Below are positions 1 to 8,328 of a stretch of DNA of 64,000 bases, piece after piece. Position numbers and translations under genes: made by a program. Origin of the DNA: Photobacterium angustum (GTDB lineage: Bacteria > Pseudomonadota > Gammaproteobacteria > Enterobacterales > Vibrionaceae); NCBI RefSeq assembly GCF_002954615.1, contig NZ_MSCJ01000003.1, positions 1,302,001 to 1,366,000 of the forward strand, written 5' to 3'. The first letter of the stretch is position 1; each line of letters begins with the position of its first letter. The notes below the pieces were generated by a model that did no database searches, was not told where the DNA came from, and worked only from the letters and a program-made list of their open reading frames with translations.

Positions 1-1
1 A

Positions 2-1480
2 GGCTTAAAGTTTGAAGACGAGCTAAATGCAACACGTGCTGTCGTTGACGATGTTATTGCTCGCCACCAGCCGGATATTATTGTCGGTGCGCTGCACTTA
101 GGTCGAACCGATCAAGGTGTTGGTGTATACAACATTGCCGCAGAGCTAGCTGACAAGTTTGATGTGATCATGGCAGGACACGAACACGCAACTTATATTG
201 AAACCGTGAAAAAAGGCGATCCTAACGGTAACGACATCAGTGTAAAAAGTGGCCTAGTTGAAGACAAAGCAAAATCAGGTAAATACGACGACAGTAATCG
301 CCAAGGTTCAGTAAAAATCATTGAACCGGGTAAATGGGGTTCAGATTTAGCAATGGCGAAAATTGACGTTGAAAAAGATGCGTCAGGTAAATGGAAAATC
401 GTTGATACCACCCTTTCTAACCTTGATACCAAAGAGATCGCAGAAAATCAGAACATGGTTGATGAATACCAAGATATTCATGATCGTTCTGTAGAAGATG
501 CTCGTGAAACTTTGGGCAAAGTAGACGGTGACTTTGTTAACGGTGGCGGTGCTGATGAAGCAACAAACGATGACTACTTTGTTGATGACTTAGGCACGCG
601 ACTATACAGCACCATTCACAAAGCAAAAGTACAAGACAGCGCACTGATTGACTTAATTCAGTTCATTGAGCGTGAAAAATCAGGTGCAACAATTTCTGCT
701 GCTGCGTTATTTAGCGACACCTCTAACCTACGTGATGGTCAAGACTACCAACGTAAAGACTCCGCAAACCTGTACAAATACGATAACGCACTCATTGGCG
801 TAAACATCACAGGTGCACACCTTAAAGAGTACATGGAGTGGTCATACAACTACTTCAATACTTACAAAGAAGGTGATTTAACCGTTTCATTTAACCCAGA
901 AGTTCAAGCGTATAACTACGACTTATTCGATGGTGCCATTGAATACACCGTTGACCTTACAAAGCCTGCAGGTGAACGTGTTGACATCACCCTTGTTGAC
1001 GGCAAAGCGTTTGATCCAAATGCGACATACAAACTGGCACTGAACTCATACCGCTTTGGTACCCAAGGGGTCACTAACGGTTGGTTCACGAAAGATGATG
1101 TGTTCTACGATTCAAGTGATGCAACAGTACCTGCAATCCGAGATATGATCACCGCTTATGTAACAGAGCATAACGGTATTAGCATCAACGATGAGCACCT
1201 AAACACTACGAATAACTGGCAAATTAAGCAGTTAGCACCGAACGGTGAAATCACAAAGAACCGTGCTAATAGCGATATCTGGAAACAGTTTACTCATCAA
1301 CAACTGTGTATTCATATCAACCCAGATAATGTGAAATACCCAAGTATTAGTCATGCGTTAAACATGAACGATCCAACCAGTTATTTCGAAAACAAAGCCT
1401 ATAAAGCAGACGGCAGTGCAACGAAAGAAGCACTAAACCTTGGCTGTAGCTGGACTGTTGATCCAAATAACAAAATTTAA
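2..1480 (+). CDS. bifunctional metallophosphatase/5'-nucleotidase family protein, 5' end missing
   Basis: The frame is open from base 2, so the gene starts before the window. The visible part carries the end of a calcineurin-like metallophosphatase domain (GALHLGR, then the metal-binding GHEH at about bases 176-187) followed by a 5'-nucleotidase C-terminal domain (NALIGVNITGAHLKEYMEW, then AYNYDLFDG and YKLALNSYRFG, the usual substrate-recognition region). Relatives are exported enzymes that release phosphate from extracellular nucleotides or 2',3'-cyclic nucleotides. The C-terminal 100 residues extend past the usual nucleotidase fold. Exact substrate cannot be read. A strong terminator follows 24 bases after the stop. 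Confidence 0.88.
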   Translation, partial: GLKFEDELNATRAVVDDVIARHQPDIIVGALHLGRTDQGVGVYNIAAELADKFDVIMAGHEHATYIETVKKGDPNGNDISVKSGLVEDKAKSGKYDDSNRQGSVKIIEPGKWGSDLAMAKIDVEKDASGKWKIVDTTLSNLDTKEIAENQNMVDEYQDIHDRSVEDARETLGKVDGDFVNGGGADEATNDDYFVDDLGTRLYSTIHKAKVQDSALIDLIQFIEREKSGATISAAALFSDTSNLRDGQDYQRKDSANLYKYDNALIGVNITGAHLKEYMEWSYNYFNTYKEGDLTVSFNPEVQAYNYDLFDGAIEYTVDLTKPAGERVDITLVDGKAFDPNATYKLALNSYRFGTQGVTNGWFTKDDVFYDSSDATVPAIRDMITAYVTEHNGISINDEHLNTTNNWQIKQLAPNGEITKNRANSDIWKQFTHQQLCIHINPDNVKYPSISHALNMNDPTSYFENKAYKADGSATKEALNLGCSWTVDPNNKI

Positions 1481-1503
1481 TCGTTTATAGCTTTCAAGAC
1501 CCT

Positions 1504-1534
1504 AAGCGGTAGATACCCTCTACCGCTTTTTTTC
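1504..1534 (+). terminator. intrinsic terminator after the nucleotidase gene
   Basis: A perfect 10-bp stem (AAGCGGTAGA paired with TCTACCGCTT) with a five-base loop is followed by a T-run. It lies just after the stop of the nucleotidase and separates it from the YibE/F gene. Confidence 0.9.
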
Positions 1535-1556
1535 TCTGACTATCTCTGTAGGCCAC

Positions 1557-2726
1557 ATGTTTCAAAAATACGTTTTCCCGATCATGATTTTTGCGCTCTC
1601 AACAGCTATTTTTCTTTACTCCCCTTTGTTGAGCCAATCTTTCCATCCAAATAAAACACAGTCTCAGCATTTCGTTTCTGCAAAAGTAGAAAACATCATA
1701 GAAGAAAATGTATTTGAAGATGATTTAGCGCCTGGGATTTATCGCGGTACACAACACCTAAAAATCAAAGTACTTGAAGGTGAACATGCCAATGAAACCG
1801 TTGAAATTAATAACCCACTAAGTCGTCAACATAACGTGTTATTGGATAAAGGATCAGAATTCATATTGATGATCCGCGAAACCATTCACGGCAGCCATTT
1901 TTGGGCATTTAACCACCAACGTACTACTCCCATTTACACCATGGCACTGGTCTTTATAGGGCTTATTTTATTCTTTGGTGGGCGCGCAGGCTTAAACGCT
2001 GTGATTTCTCTGTATTTCACTGCCGCACTGATCATTGGCGTATTAATTCCAGCCATATTTGACGGAATAAACCCAGCCTTGGTCACTATCGAATTAATGG
2101 CAATAAAAATTGTCGTTAATTTCATCCTAGTTTCTGGTTATAACAAGAAAAGTCTGTGTGCGATATTAGGCACCTTAGTTGGGGTTATCATGGCGGGTAT
2201 TTTTGCTCAAACCTTTGGCGAATGGGCACACCTATCAGGTATTTACTTAGATAAAGGTGAGGATGTCATTTACCTTGCTACAGAAAATCCTATTCAAGTG
2301 CGTTGGCTGATGTTTGTCACCATTATGATTGCCGCGCTAGGCGCCGTGATGGACGTTGCCATTTCAATTGCTTCATCGTATCAAGAGCTGCAACAAGCCA
2401 ATCCTAAACTCACTCCCAAACAACTGATGCTTGCCAGCATGAACATAGGCAAAGACATCATGGGAACCATGACAAACACGTTAATTTTAGCGTTTGCAGG
2501 TAGCTCGCTCACCACTATCATGATGGTCTGGGGGCTTTCAATGCCTGTTGAACAGTTTATGAATACCCCAGTGATCGCGTTAAGCATTATTCACGGTTTA
2601 GCAGGCAGCATAGGTATTGTGCTTACCATTCCATTTACTGCCTTTATTGCTAGTAAAATCTTTAACTATCAAAGTAATGAAAAGCCAGTAATCAACGCTA
2701 ACGTTAACAATGCTTTAGATAAGTAA
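1557..2726 (+). CDS. YibE/F family multi-pass membrane protein
   Basis: 389 residues. An N-terminal membrane anchor (about 7-27) is followed by a small extracytoplasmic beta-rich domain (about 40-120, with LKIKVLEGEHANETVEINN) and then six to seven hydrophobic helices (about 128-375). This is the architecture and sequence of the YibE/F family, including the conserved GAVMDVAISIASS segment. The function of the family is not established; a transport role is often proposed. The 3' end overlaps the 3' end of the convergent acetyltransferase gene by 23 bases. Confidence 0.85.
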   Translation: MFQKYVFPIMIFALSTAIFLYSPLLSQSFHPNKTQSQHFVSAKVENIIEENVFEDDLAPGIYRGTQHLKIKVLEGEHANETVEINNPLSRQHNVLLDKGSEFILMIRETIHGSHFWAFNHQRTTPIYTMALVFIGLILFFGGRAGLNAVISLYFTAALIIGVLIPAIFDGINPALVTIELMAIKIVVNFILVSGYNKKSLCAILGTLVGVIMAGIFAQTFGEWAHLSGIYLDKGEDVIYLATENPIQVRWLMFVTIMIAALGAVMDVAISIASSYQELQQANPKLTPKQLMLASMNIGKDIMGTMTNTLILAFAGSSLTTIMMVWGLSMPVEQFMNTPVIALSIIHGLAGSIGIVLTIPFTAFIASKIFNYQSNEKPVINANVNNALDK

Positions 2727-3150
2727 AAAACTCAGTGTCTTTTTCGTAGTGATTTTTTTCATATAAGTTCTGCGCTTTTAAGTTATCGACAGCAGTACTT
2801 AGCATAATGAAAGAGGCCTGAGTTTCTTTCGCTAGCTGATCAGCGCGATCAAGCAGCAACTGCGCAACCCCATGTTGGCGAGCAGATTCGGTTACAAACA
2901 GATCATAAAGCAACCAAGTACGATTCATTTCAAGCGAGCAAAACAGCGGATATAACTGAGTAAAACCAACATATTGCCCTTGTTCATCAACCACAAAGTA
3001 GATAACCGACTCTTTATTTCCTAAGCGTTGTTGCAGGTATTGAAGTGGGTTTTTCTCGCTATAATCTACTTCATAAAAAGTCAGATATGCCTCATACAAA
3101 GGCGCAACGTGAGTTAAATCATCAAGGGTGGCTTCTTTAACAGTAAACAT
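2704..3150 (-). CDS. GNAT family N-acetyltransferase
   Basis: About 148 residues. Motif A of the GNAT fold is readable (YDLFVTESARQHGVAQLLLDRA), with the acetyl-CoA-binding loop as ARQHGVA rather than the commoner R/Q-x-x-G-x-G/A. I place the start at 3150 (MFTVKEA) because AAAGGTG lies 6-8 bases upstream; an alternative ATG is 9 bases earlier. Substrate is unknown. It is the last gene of a same-strand set reading away from the LysR regulator, with about 100 bases to the DUF3291 gene. Confidence 0.83.
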   Translation of the reverse strand: MFTVKEATLDDLTHVAPLYEAYLTFYEVDYSEKNPLQYLQQRLGNKESVIYFVVDEQGQYVGFTQLYPLFCSLEMNRTWLLYDLFVTESARQHGVAQLLLDRADQLAKETQASFIMLSTAVDNLKAQNLYEKNHYEKDTEFFTYLKHC

Positions 3151-3249
3151 GACATACACCTTTTTTTGCTTAGATTCTTCTCCCCATTAATACCAATCAT
3201 AGCCGCCAACTGACAAACAAACTGAGATTGAATTTTTAATACCCTTCTC

Positions 3250-3726
3250 TCATCTCTTGCTAGAAATTAACTCATCAAGCAACAACAAATCGTCTGGCGT
3301 AAAACGGGAGTTAAATGAAAAGGCATAAGGCGTTTCACCATGCTCTCGTAAATACTCAAGTCGCGACACAGCGTGTTGTGGCGTAGGAATTTCATCATCT
3401 TCAATCCACCATAAAACATAATTAGCTTCAGTTAAGCGGTAGAACCATTCACTTTTACGGCGCATAAAGTCTTTATGATGCGTGCGGAACATAAAGTTTT
3501 TAAGATCATCCACCGAGTCCCAAATCGACATGTTGACGATGATAGAAGGATCATCAAATAGCTGAATATTTGTCGCATCACCAGATTCATCTTTTAAGCG
3601 CCACACAAAGCCATCACTGTTTTCAGCGATCGTATTCACCTTATCTAAGTTATCAACAAACTCTTTAATTTCAGGCGCATCTAATGGGTATTTTGCCTTT
3701 GCGATATTGAGTTGTGCCAGCTTCAT
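3250..3726 (-). CDS. DUF3291 domain protein
   Basis: 158 residues matching the DUF3291 family, a dimeric ferredoxin-like (antibiotic-biosynthesis-monooxygenase-like) fold: LAQLNIAKAKYPLDAPEIKEF at the N-terminus, then the typical SIWDSVDDLKNFMFRTHH and YVLWWIEDDEIPTPQHA. No catalytic activity is established for the family. The gene sits between a NIPSNAP gene and an acetyltransferase in a probable operon; the NIPSNAP stop is 19 bases before this start. GAGG lies about 10 bases before the ATG. Confidence 0.82.
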   Translation of the reverse strand: MKLAQLNIAKAKYPLDAPEIKEFVDNLDKVNTIAENSDGFVWRLKDESGDATNIQLFDDPSIIVNMSIWDSVDDLKNFMFRTHHKDFMRRKSEWFYRLTEANYVLWWIEDDEIPTPQHAVSRLEYLREHGETPYAFSFNSRFTPDDLLLLDELISSKR

Positions 3727-3745
3727 GATTCGTCATCCCTCTTAT

Positions 3746-4048
3746 TCAAAGCATCGGCTTAAAAAAGCTACGTTCATAGCTGATAATGCAATCTGTCTGC
3801 TCTGCAAAGTTATACGCCTCTATACATTCAGGATCGGACATAGAATCGGTTCGATACTGTTCATAAGCAGCTAAACTATCAAAACTAAATAAAGCTAAGG
3901 CGATATTATTAGCACCCTCAGATGGAAGGAAATAACCGTGATGTTTTCCGCCAAACTTTTCTATCAAAGGCAGCCACTTGCGTCCATAAGATGCAAATTC
4001 ATTAACCTTTTTCGGATCAATAACGTATCTAACATAACAAGTGATCAT
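3746..4048 (-). CDS. NIPSNAP family protein
   Basis: 100 residues with the NIPSNAP-type dimeric alpha/beta barrel pattern: ITCYVRYVIDPKKVNEFASYGRKWLPLIEKFGGKHHGYFLP, then a second half ending in the conserved ISYERSFF. Members are small cytoplasmic proteins of uncertain activity related to monooxygenase-like ferredoxin folds. An AGAGGG Shine-Dalgarno precedes the ATG. It lies 23 bases after the GST gene on the same strand, so the two are probably co-transcribed. Confidence 0.8.
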   Translation of the reverse strand: MITCYVRYVIDPKKVNEFASYGRKWLPLIEKFGGKHHGYFLPSEGANNIALALFSFDSLAAYEQYRTDSMSDPECIEAYNFAEQTDCIISYERSFFKPML

Positions 4049-4071
4049 GCCTTTATCCCTCTAATTACACA

Positions 4072-4677
4072 CTAAACCGCTTCTTCCATATCAACACTGG
4101 CGTGTAACTGCCCCACCGCTTTCAACCAACGCTTAATGTGTGGGTAGCCACGTAAATCATAACCACCGTCATCAGCTACATGGGTGTAAGCATATAATGC
4201 AAAATCCGCTATCGTGACATTGTCACCTACCAAGAAGTTTGATTTCGACAATTGCTGCTCCATCACATCGAGGGCTTTATAGCCTTTTGCATGTAACGCT
4301 TCATACTGTTCAACTCTGTCTGCTGGCATACCCAAATAGACTTGAATGTAACGTGCTACCGCAATATAAGGTTCATGCGAATACTGCTCGAAGAACAACC
4401 ATTGATAGACTTTAGCTTTTAGAAAATTGTCTTGGGGTAAATACTCAGAGCCTTCTGCGAAATAGCTCAAAATCGCATTCGACTCATACAGCACCCGACC
4501 ATCATCAAACACTACAACAGGGATTTTTCCATTAGGGTTCAGTGCTAAAAATTCAGGCGTATGGGTTTCGTTCTCCAAAATATTAATATGCTGCCACTGG
4601 TGCTCAATTCCTAGCAGTGACAAAATCAATTTCACTTTCAAACAATTTCCCGACTGTAAATCGCCATACACAACCAT
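4072..4677 (-). CDS. glutathione S-transferase family protein
   Basis: About 201 residues. The thioredoxin-like domain (1-80) shows the GST signature NPNGKIPVVVFDDGRVLYESNAILSYFAE, including the cis-Pro and the glutathione gamma-glutamyl-binding E-S pair. The helical C-terminal domain has FLVGDNVTIADFALYAY, the N-capping box of GSTs. I use the ATG at 4677 because AAGGAG lies 5 bases upstream; a GTG 6 bases earlier would overlap that site. First gene of the minus-strand set facing the LysR gene. Confidence 0.88.
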   Translation of the reverse strand: MVVYGDLQSGNCLKVKLILSLLGIEHQWQHINILENETHTPEFLALNPNGKIPVVVFDDGRVLYESNAILSYFAEGSEYLPQDNFLKAKVYQWLFFEQYSHEPYIAVARYIQVYLGMPADRVEQYEALHAKGYKALDVMEQQLSKSNFLVGDNVTIADFALYAYTHVADDGGYDLRGYPHIKRWLKAVGQLHASVDMEEAV

Positions 4678-4770
4678 AACCACTCCTTGTATTGTCTGGA
4701 TTCATACTAAAAGCACTTTCCTGCCCTCATTGACAAAGTTAACTGTAATCAGCAAAGCACCATTCGACTA

Positions 4771-4806
4771 TCGTAAAATACGAATACCAACTATCAATAA
4801 TATTGA
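4771..4806. promoter_or_regulatory. two T-N11-A palindromes, candidate LysR binding sites
   Basis: In the 196-base gap between the GST and LysR genes are two 13-base palindromes: TCGTAAAATACGA (4771-4783) and TCAATAATATTGA (4794-4806). Both fit the T-N11-A rule for LysR-type regulators and their starts are 23 bases apart, about two helical turns. Role in the divergent promoters is inferred. Confidence 0.5.
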
Positions 4807-4873
4807 AGTATTTATCACTTGTTATAAGAGTAATTTAACGCTATGTTTTTATTGCTAAATAGAGGGATCTCAT

Positions 4874-5737
4874 ATGGATATTGATGCATTAAGAAGCTTT
4901 TTAGCTTTCGTAGAAACAGGCAGTTTCACTCGCGCAGCAAAGCAAAGTTTTCGAACTCAATCTGCGATTAGCATGCAGATGAAAAAGCTCGAAGATGAGC
5001 TCAATACTCAGCTATTTACTAAAGATGGTCGAATGCTGGTATTAACAGAAGATGGGCAACGCTTAGCAACGCATGCTACCCAAATTATCGCAACCCACGA
5101 TGAAGCCTTGTTAGAGCTTAAAAACAAGTTACCGCAACAAACCATCCACCTTGGTTGTCCTGATGATTATGCTGAATCTATCTTGCCCTATATTGTGGCT
5201 CTGCTCCGTGAAGAACACCCACACATTAGCCTGCAAATCACCTGTGCACCAAGCGTACATTTAAAAGGTTTACTCGACAGTAATCGACTTGATCTCGCTA
5301 TTGTTACGCGTTCGCCAACCTCGCAAGAAGGCTACTTTCTCCAAACCGACAAAGGTATATGGGTTGGCTCGCCACATCACGACATTGTTAACCAACAACC
5401 CTTACCGATTGTATTATTCCAACGCGACTGTAAATTCCACAGTGCAGCCATTGAAGGCTTAATAAAACGTAACCGACATTATCAACTTGTCAGTTGTTGT
5501 AGCAGCGCAACAGCCAACAAAGGCTTAGTGAGGCAAGGCTTGGCAATTTCTGCGATGGCGAAATGCAGCATGCCGAATGATTTAATTGAGCTTACCGCCC
5601 CTCATCTGCCTAGCTTACCCGTGGTTGATATAGTGTTATCACTGCCGAGTAAGCCACACCTCTTACTTTCACCTGAAAGTATCAACCGCATGATTGATCG
5701 TTACCAGTGTGAACAATTTGCGGCAGAAAAGTGCTAA
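4874..5737 (+). CDS. LysR family transcriptional regulator
   Basis: 287 residues. An N-terminal winged helix-turn-helix (1-60: DIDALRSFLAFVETGSFTRAA, then SAISMQMKKLEDEL) is followed by a periplasmic-binding-protein-like effector domain (about 88-280). GAGGG lies 7 bases before the ATG. It is divergent from the GST-NIPSNAP-DUF3291 set, the usual arrangement for a LysR regulator and its target; its effector is not readable. The C-terminal half contains a CCSS stretch in the effector domain. Confidence 0.9.
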   Translation: MDIDALRSFLAFVETGSFTRAAKQSFRTQSAISMQMKKLEDELNTQLFTKDGRMLVLTEDGQRLATHATQIIATHDEALLELKNKLPQQTIHLGCPDDYAESILPYIVALLREEHPHISLQITCAPSVHLKGLLDSNRLDLAIVTRSPTSQEGYFLQTDKGIWVGSPHHDIVNQQPLPIVLFQRDCKFHSAAIEGLIKRNRHYQLVSCCSSATANKGLVRQGLAISAMAKCSMPNDLIELTAPHLPSLPVVDIVLSLPSKPHLLLSPESINRMIDRYQCEQFAAEKC

Positions 5738-5900
5738 ACACTGAGCGCCTATTAAATAAGAAACGATTATCTTTAATTGAATAACAGTATTACTTTCAAG
5801 ACACTCAAATCAAAAAGCTTTAGCTAATCTCAAAAGTACGATTACTTAGATACTGACTTTTTTGTTGGGATCTTTCATACATAAACAATAGGAATATGCT

Positions 5901-6587
5901 ATGAAAAAATGGAGTCTTTTAGCTTTGGCATCGGCTTTATTGCTGGGGTGTGGTTCAAATGATGCTGAAGATGCTATTGTAGAAACCGTTGGGCTAAATA
6001 TCGATAGCTTATCGAGCCAACAAAAACAAAATTATGCCCAGATCTCAACCGACATTAATACATTGATTATTTATATTGGTGGTCAGTGTTTTACTGCTGA
6101 ATCAGAAAGAAATTCTAATATAGCGCTCACTGGCTTTACCTGTAACATCGCCGATCATAAAGACGCAGTAAGCCAAACTCAGTTTTCTAGCATTTCGCTG
6201 ATCAGCGGCACGCTTGATATTACCCGTTCTAGCGAAACCGACTTCAAAATTCAAACCAAAGATAACGTCAAGTTTCATGCTGCTAGCATTAGCGATGGCA
6301 CATTAAATTATCGCCTTGTTGATGATAACGCGATTCACTTTATTGTGAATGAAACAGGATCAGATAGCGCATCGTTCAGAGGCTTCTTCCGTGACGATAA
6401 AACCGTAGATGTCACCTATTGGACGGCAGAATCTTTAGGTACTACCCCATTTGATTATGATGAAGATACCAATAGCCAACATAGCTGGCTGGCAAACAGC
6501 ACAGCGAAAATTACAGGGAAAGACGATAAAACCTTTAACTGGAGAACCAGTGCCACCGGTGAGGTAGAGTTACCACTAACAGAATAA
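5901..6587 (+). CDS. hypothetical lipoprotein
   Basis: 228 residues. The N-terminus is a lipoprotein signal peptide ending in the lipobox LLGC (Cys17), so the protein is probably membrane anchored facing the periplasm or the surface. Two further Cys (around residues 53 and 71) could form a disulphide. The remainder is polar and beta-rich with no family I recognise. AGGA lies 7 bases before the ATG. It stands alone between the LysR gene and its own terminator. Confidence 0.75.
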   Translation: MKKWSLLALASALLLGCGSNDAEDAIVETVGLNIDSLSSQQKQNYAQISTDINTLIIYIGGQCFTAESERNSNIALTGFTCNIADHKDAVSQTQFSSISLISGTLDITRSSETDFKIQTKDNVKFHAASISDGTLNYRLVDDNAIHFIVNETGSDSASFRGFFRDDKTVDVTYWTAESLGTTPFDYDEDTNSQHSWLANSTAKITGKDDKTFNWRTSATGEVELPLTE

Positions 6588-6686
6588 TGTTAAGCGGCTA
6601 AGCCGAAGACTCAAACGCCCTGTTTGAAAACAAAGAGAGTTAGGCAAGCGCAGGCTTTGAAACAAAAACCAGTCAATAAATCAAAG

Positions 6687-6718
6687 CGTTGTCATCACTG
6701 AGATGGCAACGTTTTTTC
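6687..6718 (+). terminator. intrinsic terminator after the lipoprotein gene
   Basis: A 10-bp stem (CGTTGTCATC with GATGGCAACG, one G-U type mismatch) with a five-base loop is followed by TTTTTT, about 100 bases after the lipoprotein stop. Confidence 0.8.
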
Positions 6719-6793
6719 TTTGGCGCAATCCACTAAGGCAGACTAATAACAAACAGATAATCAACCAAATTAATGACTCCGCCATTAGAATAA

Positions 6794-6808
6794 TGCAAAC
6801 TATTATCA
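6794..6808. promoter_or_regulatory. possible Fur box
   Basis: TGCAAACTATTATCA matches 11 of 14 specified positions of the 7-1-7 Fur consensus TGATAAT-N-ATTATCA, about 30 bases before the NAD(P)-binding protein gene. The right half is perfect and the left half weak. Confidence 0.35.
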
Positions 6809-6838
6809 TTACTGTTATTTGAGATGGATTTTTACGTA

Positions 6839-7471
6839 ATGAATATTGCAATTTGGGGTGCTTCAACTGGATTAGGCGCAGCAATGGTAGATTACTTTTA
6901 TGCTCAAGGCATGAACGTTATCGCCATAGCACGTAACCCTAATAAAAATACCAAGCTTGCCGAGCACAACATAACGTCCGTTTGTTGTGACGCAACAGAT
7001 AAACAACAAGTTGAAGCGGCGGTATCAGCACTGCCCGACAACACCTTTAATATCTCTACAATGGGCAGTTTTCGCTCTGATACACCTGTCGATTACATTG
7101 GTCACCGCTACTTAACAAATGCATTAGAACAAAGCACTTCACAACACTTATTGTTAATTACTTCACTGGGTTGTGGTGATAGTTGGCAATACCTTTCAGA
7201 CCGCGCCAAAGCGGGTTTTGGCAGCGCAGTGCGTGAAAAAACACTCGCTGAAGCTTGGCTACAAAGCAGCAGTTTGAATTACACGATTCTAAGACCTGGC
7301 GGACTAAAAGATGGCGAGCCAACCCAGCTAGGCGAGTTATCACAACATAAAGAAGTTCACGGCGCGATTACACGGGGAGAAGTCGCACGATTAAGCCATG
7401 AATTGCTGTTAAGAAATGATGCTAATGGTCAGATTTTCCAGTGTATTGATCCAAGCATCGCCCCTTACTAA
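6839..7471 (+). CDS. NAD(P)-binding Rossmann-fold protein, atypical SDR/NmrA-like
   Basis: About 210 residues. The N-terminus MNIAIWGASTGLGAAMVDYF is a dinucleotide-binding G-x-x-x-G-x-G variant, followed by alternating strands and helices and the LRPGGLKDG segment typical of NAD(P)H-binding (YwnB/NmrA-like) atypical short-chain dehydrogenases. The catalytic Tyr-x-x-x-Lys of classical SDRs is not seen, so it may be a redox sensor or isomerase. I prefer ATG 6839 over 6824 because the glycine motif starts at once. A possible Fur box lies upstream. Confidence 0.75.
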   Translation: MNIAIWGASTGLGAAMVDYFYAQGMNVIAIARNPNKNTKLAEHNITSVCCDATDKQQVEAAVSALPDNTFNISTMGSFRSDTPVDYIGHRYLTNALEQSTSQHLLLITSLGCGDSWQYLSDRAKAGFGSAVREKTLAEAWLQSSSLNYTILRPGGLKDGEPTQLGELSQHKEVHGAITRGEVARLSHELLLRNDANGQIFQCIDPSIAPY

Positions 7472-7511
7472 CCATCACGTTATTAGCAAATAAGAACCAG
7501 AACGAATAGAT

Positions 7512-7544
7512 AAAAAAGCCCGATTTAAAAAATCGGGCTTTTTT
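7512..7544. terminator. bidirectional terminator
   Basis: A 15-bp perfect stem (AAAAAAGCCCGATTT with its complement) and a three-base loop lie between the convergent Rossmann-fold and LprI-like genes; A- and T-tracts on both sides allow it to work both ways. Confidence 0.92.
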
Positions 7545-7585
7545 ATAACTTGATAGAAAGAGATTACCGCCCTTTCATGCTTACA

Positions 7586-7972
7586 CTACCAACCCTCTTT
7601 TAGCTCTTTAGTGCGCTGGATAGTTTCTGTAATCATACAATCACTTAAATCTTCTAACCCACCAGAGCCACTTTCACTATGATAAAACATGCCACACTTA
7701 GCATCTCTGTATTGAATCCATAATCGTTGGGTTTTTCTTAAATCTTCTTTACGAAAATCTTGGATTCTCGCCATATATTGCTTATAAGCCGTATTAAGCA
7801 ATCTATCCCTTTTCGATAATTCCTCGTTCATACATTTAACAACGGATGGAGTCGAGGCTCCCCAAGTATCAATACACTGATCAAACTCTTTACTGTAATC
7901 GGCAAACGCAGTGTTAAAGAAGGTTGGCAAAATGAAAGCCGCAACCATTGGGTAATAAAACCGTTTTTTCAT
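7586..7972 (-). CDS. LprI-type (DUF1311) lysozyme-inhibitor family protein
   Basis: About 128 residues. A signal peptide (MKKRFYYPMVAAFILPTFF, cleavage near AFA-DYSK) precedes a small domain with four Cys and the DUF1311/LprI pattern (CMNEELSKRDRLLNTAYKQY, then KTQRLWIQYRDAKC). LprI of Mycobacterium inhibits lysozyme; most proteobacterial members are uncharacterised. The upstream ATG at 8005 would place residues before the signal peptide; I use 7972 because AAGGA lies about 6 bases before it. Confidence 0.8.
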   Translation of the reverse strand: MKKRFYYPMVAAFILPTFFNTAFADYSKEFDQCIDTWGASTPSVVKCMNEELSKRDRLLNTAYKQYMARIQDFRKEDLRKTQRLWIQYRDAKCGMFYHSESGSGGLEDLSDCMITETIQRTKELKEGW

Positions 7973-8328
7973 CATACTTCCTTGTTCATCCCCATCACTA
8001 ACCACAATCTTAAGTAACTGAATATTAGATGGTAAATGGTTTTATTCCAAAACAATACAGGCTATATGTCTGATTTGCATACTATTTAGCCAACAAACCA
8101 AAAGACTAAAGCCCTACAATGCAGAATTTCATTGTTAACAGTTAAAATAAGCAAGCATAGTAATAATCAATCACTAAAGCTCAATTACAAGAGATTAATC
8201 ACAATAACAAATATCATTAAAACAAAAGGTTACAAAACGGGATACTTTTCACAGTTTATATACCCATTAAAAATAGAATAAAAAATCACTTCCATGACAA
8301 TAAACAGCAATAAACTCTGGATATATTG
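7973..8328. other. non-coding gap, AT-rich
   Basis: A 356-base gap between divergent genes (LprI-like and DUF218). It is AT-rich and presumably holds both promoters. I see no hairpin, repeat or credible small gene. Confidence 0.5.
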
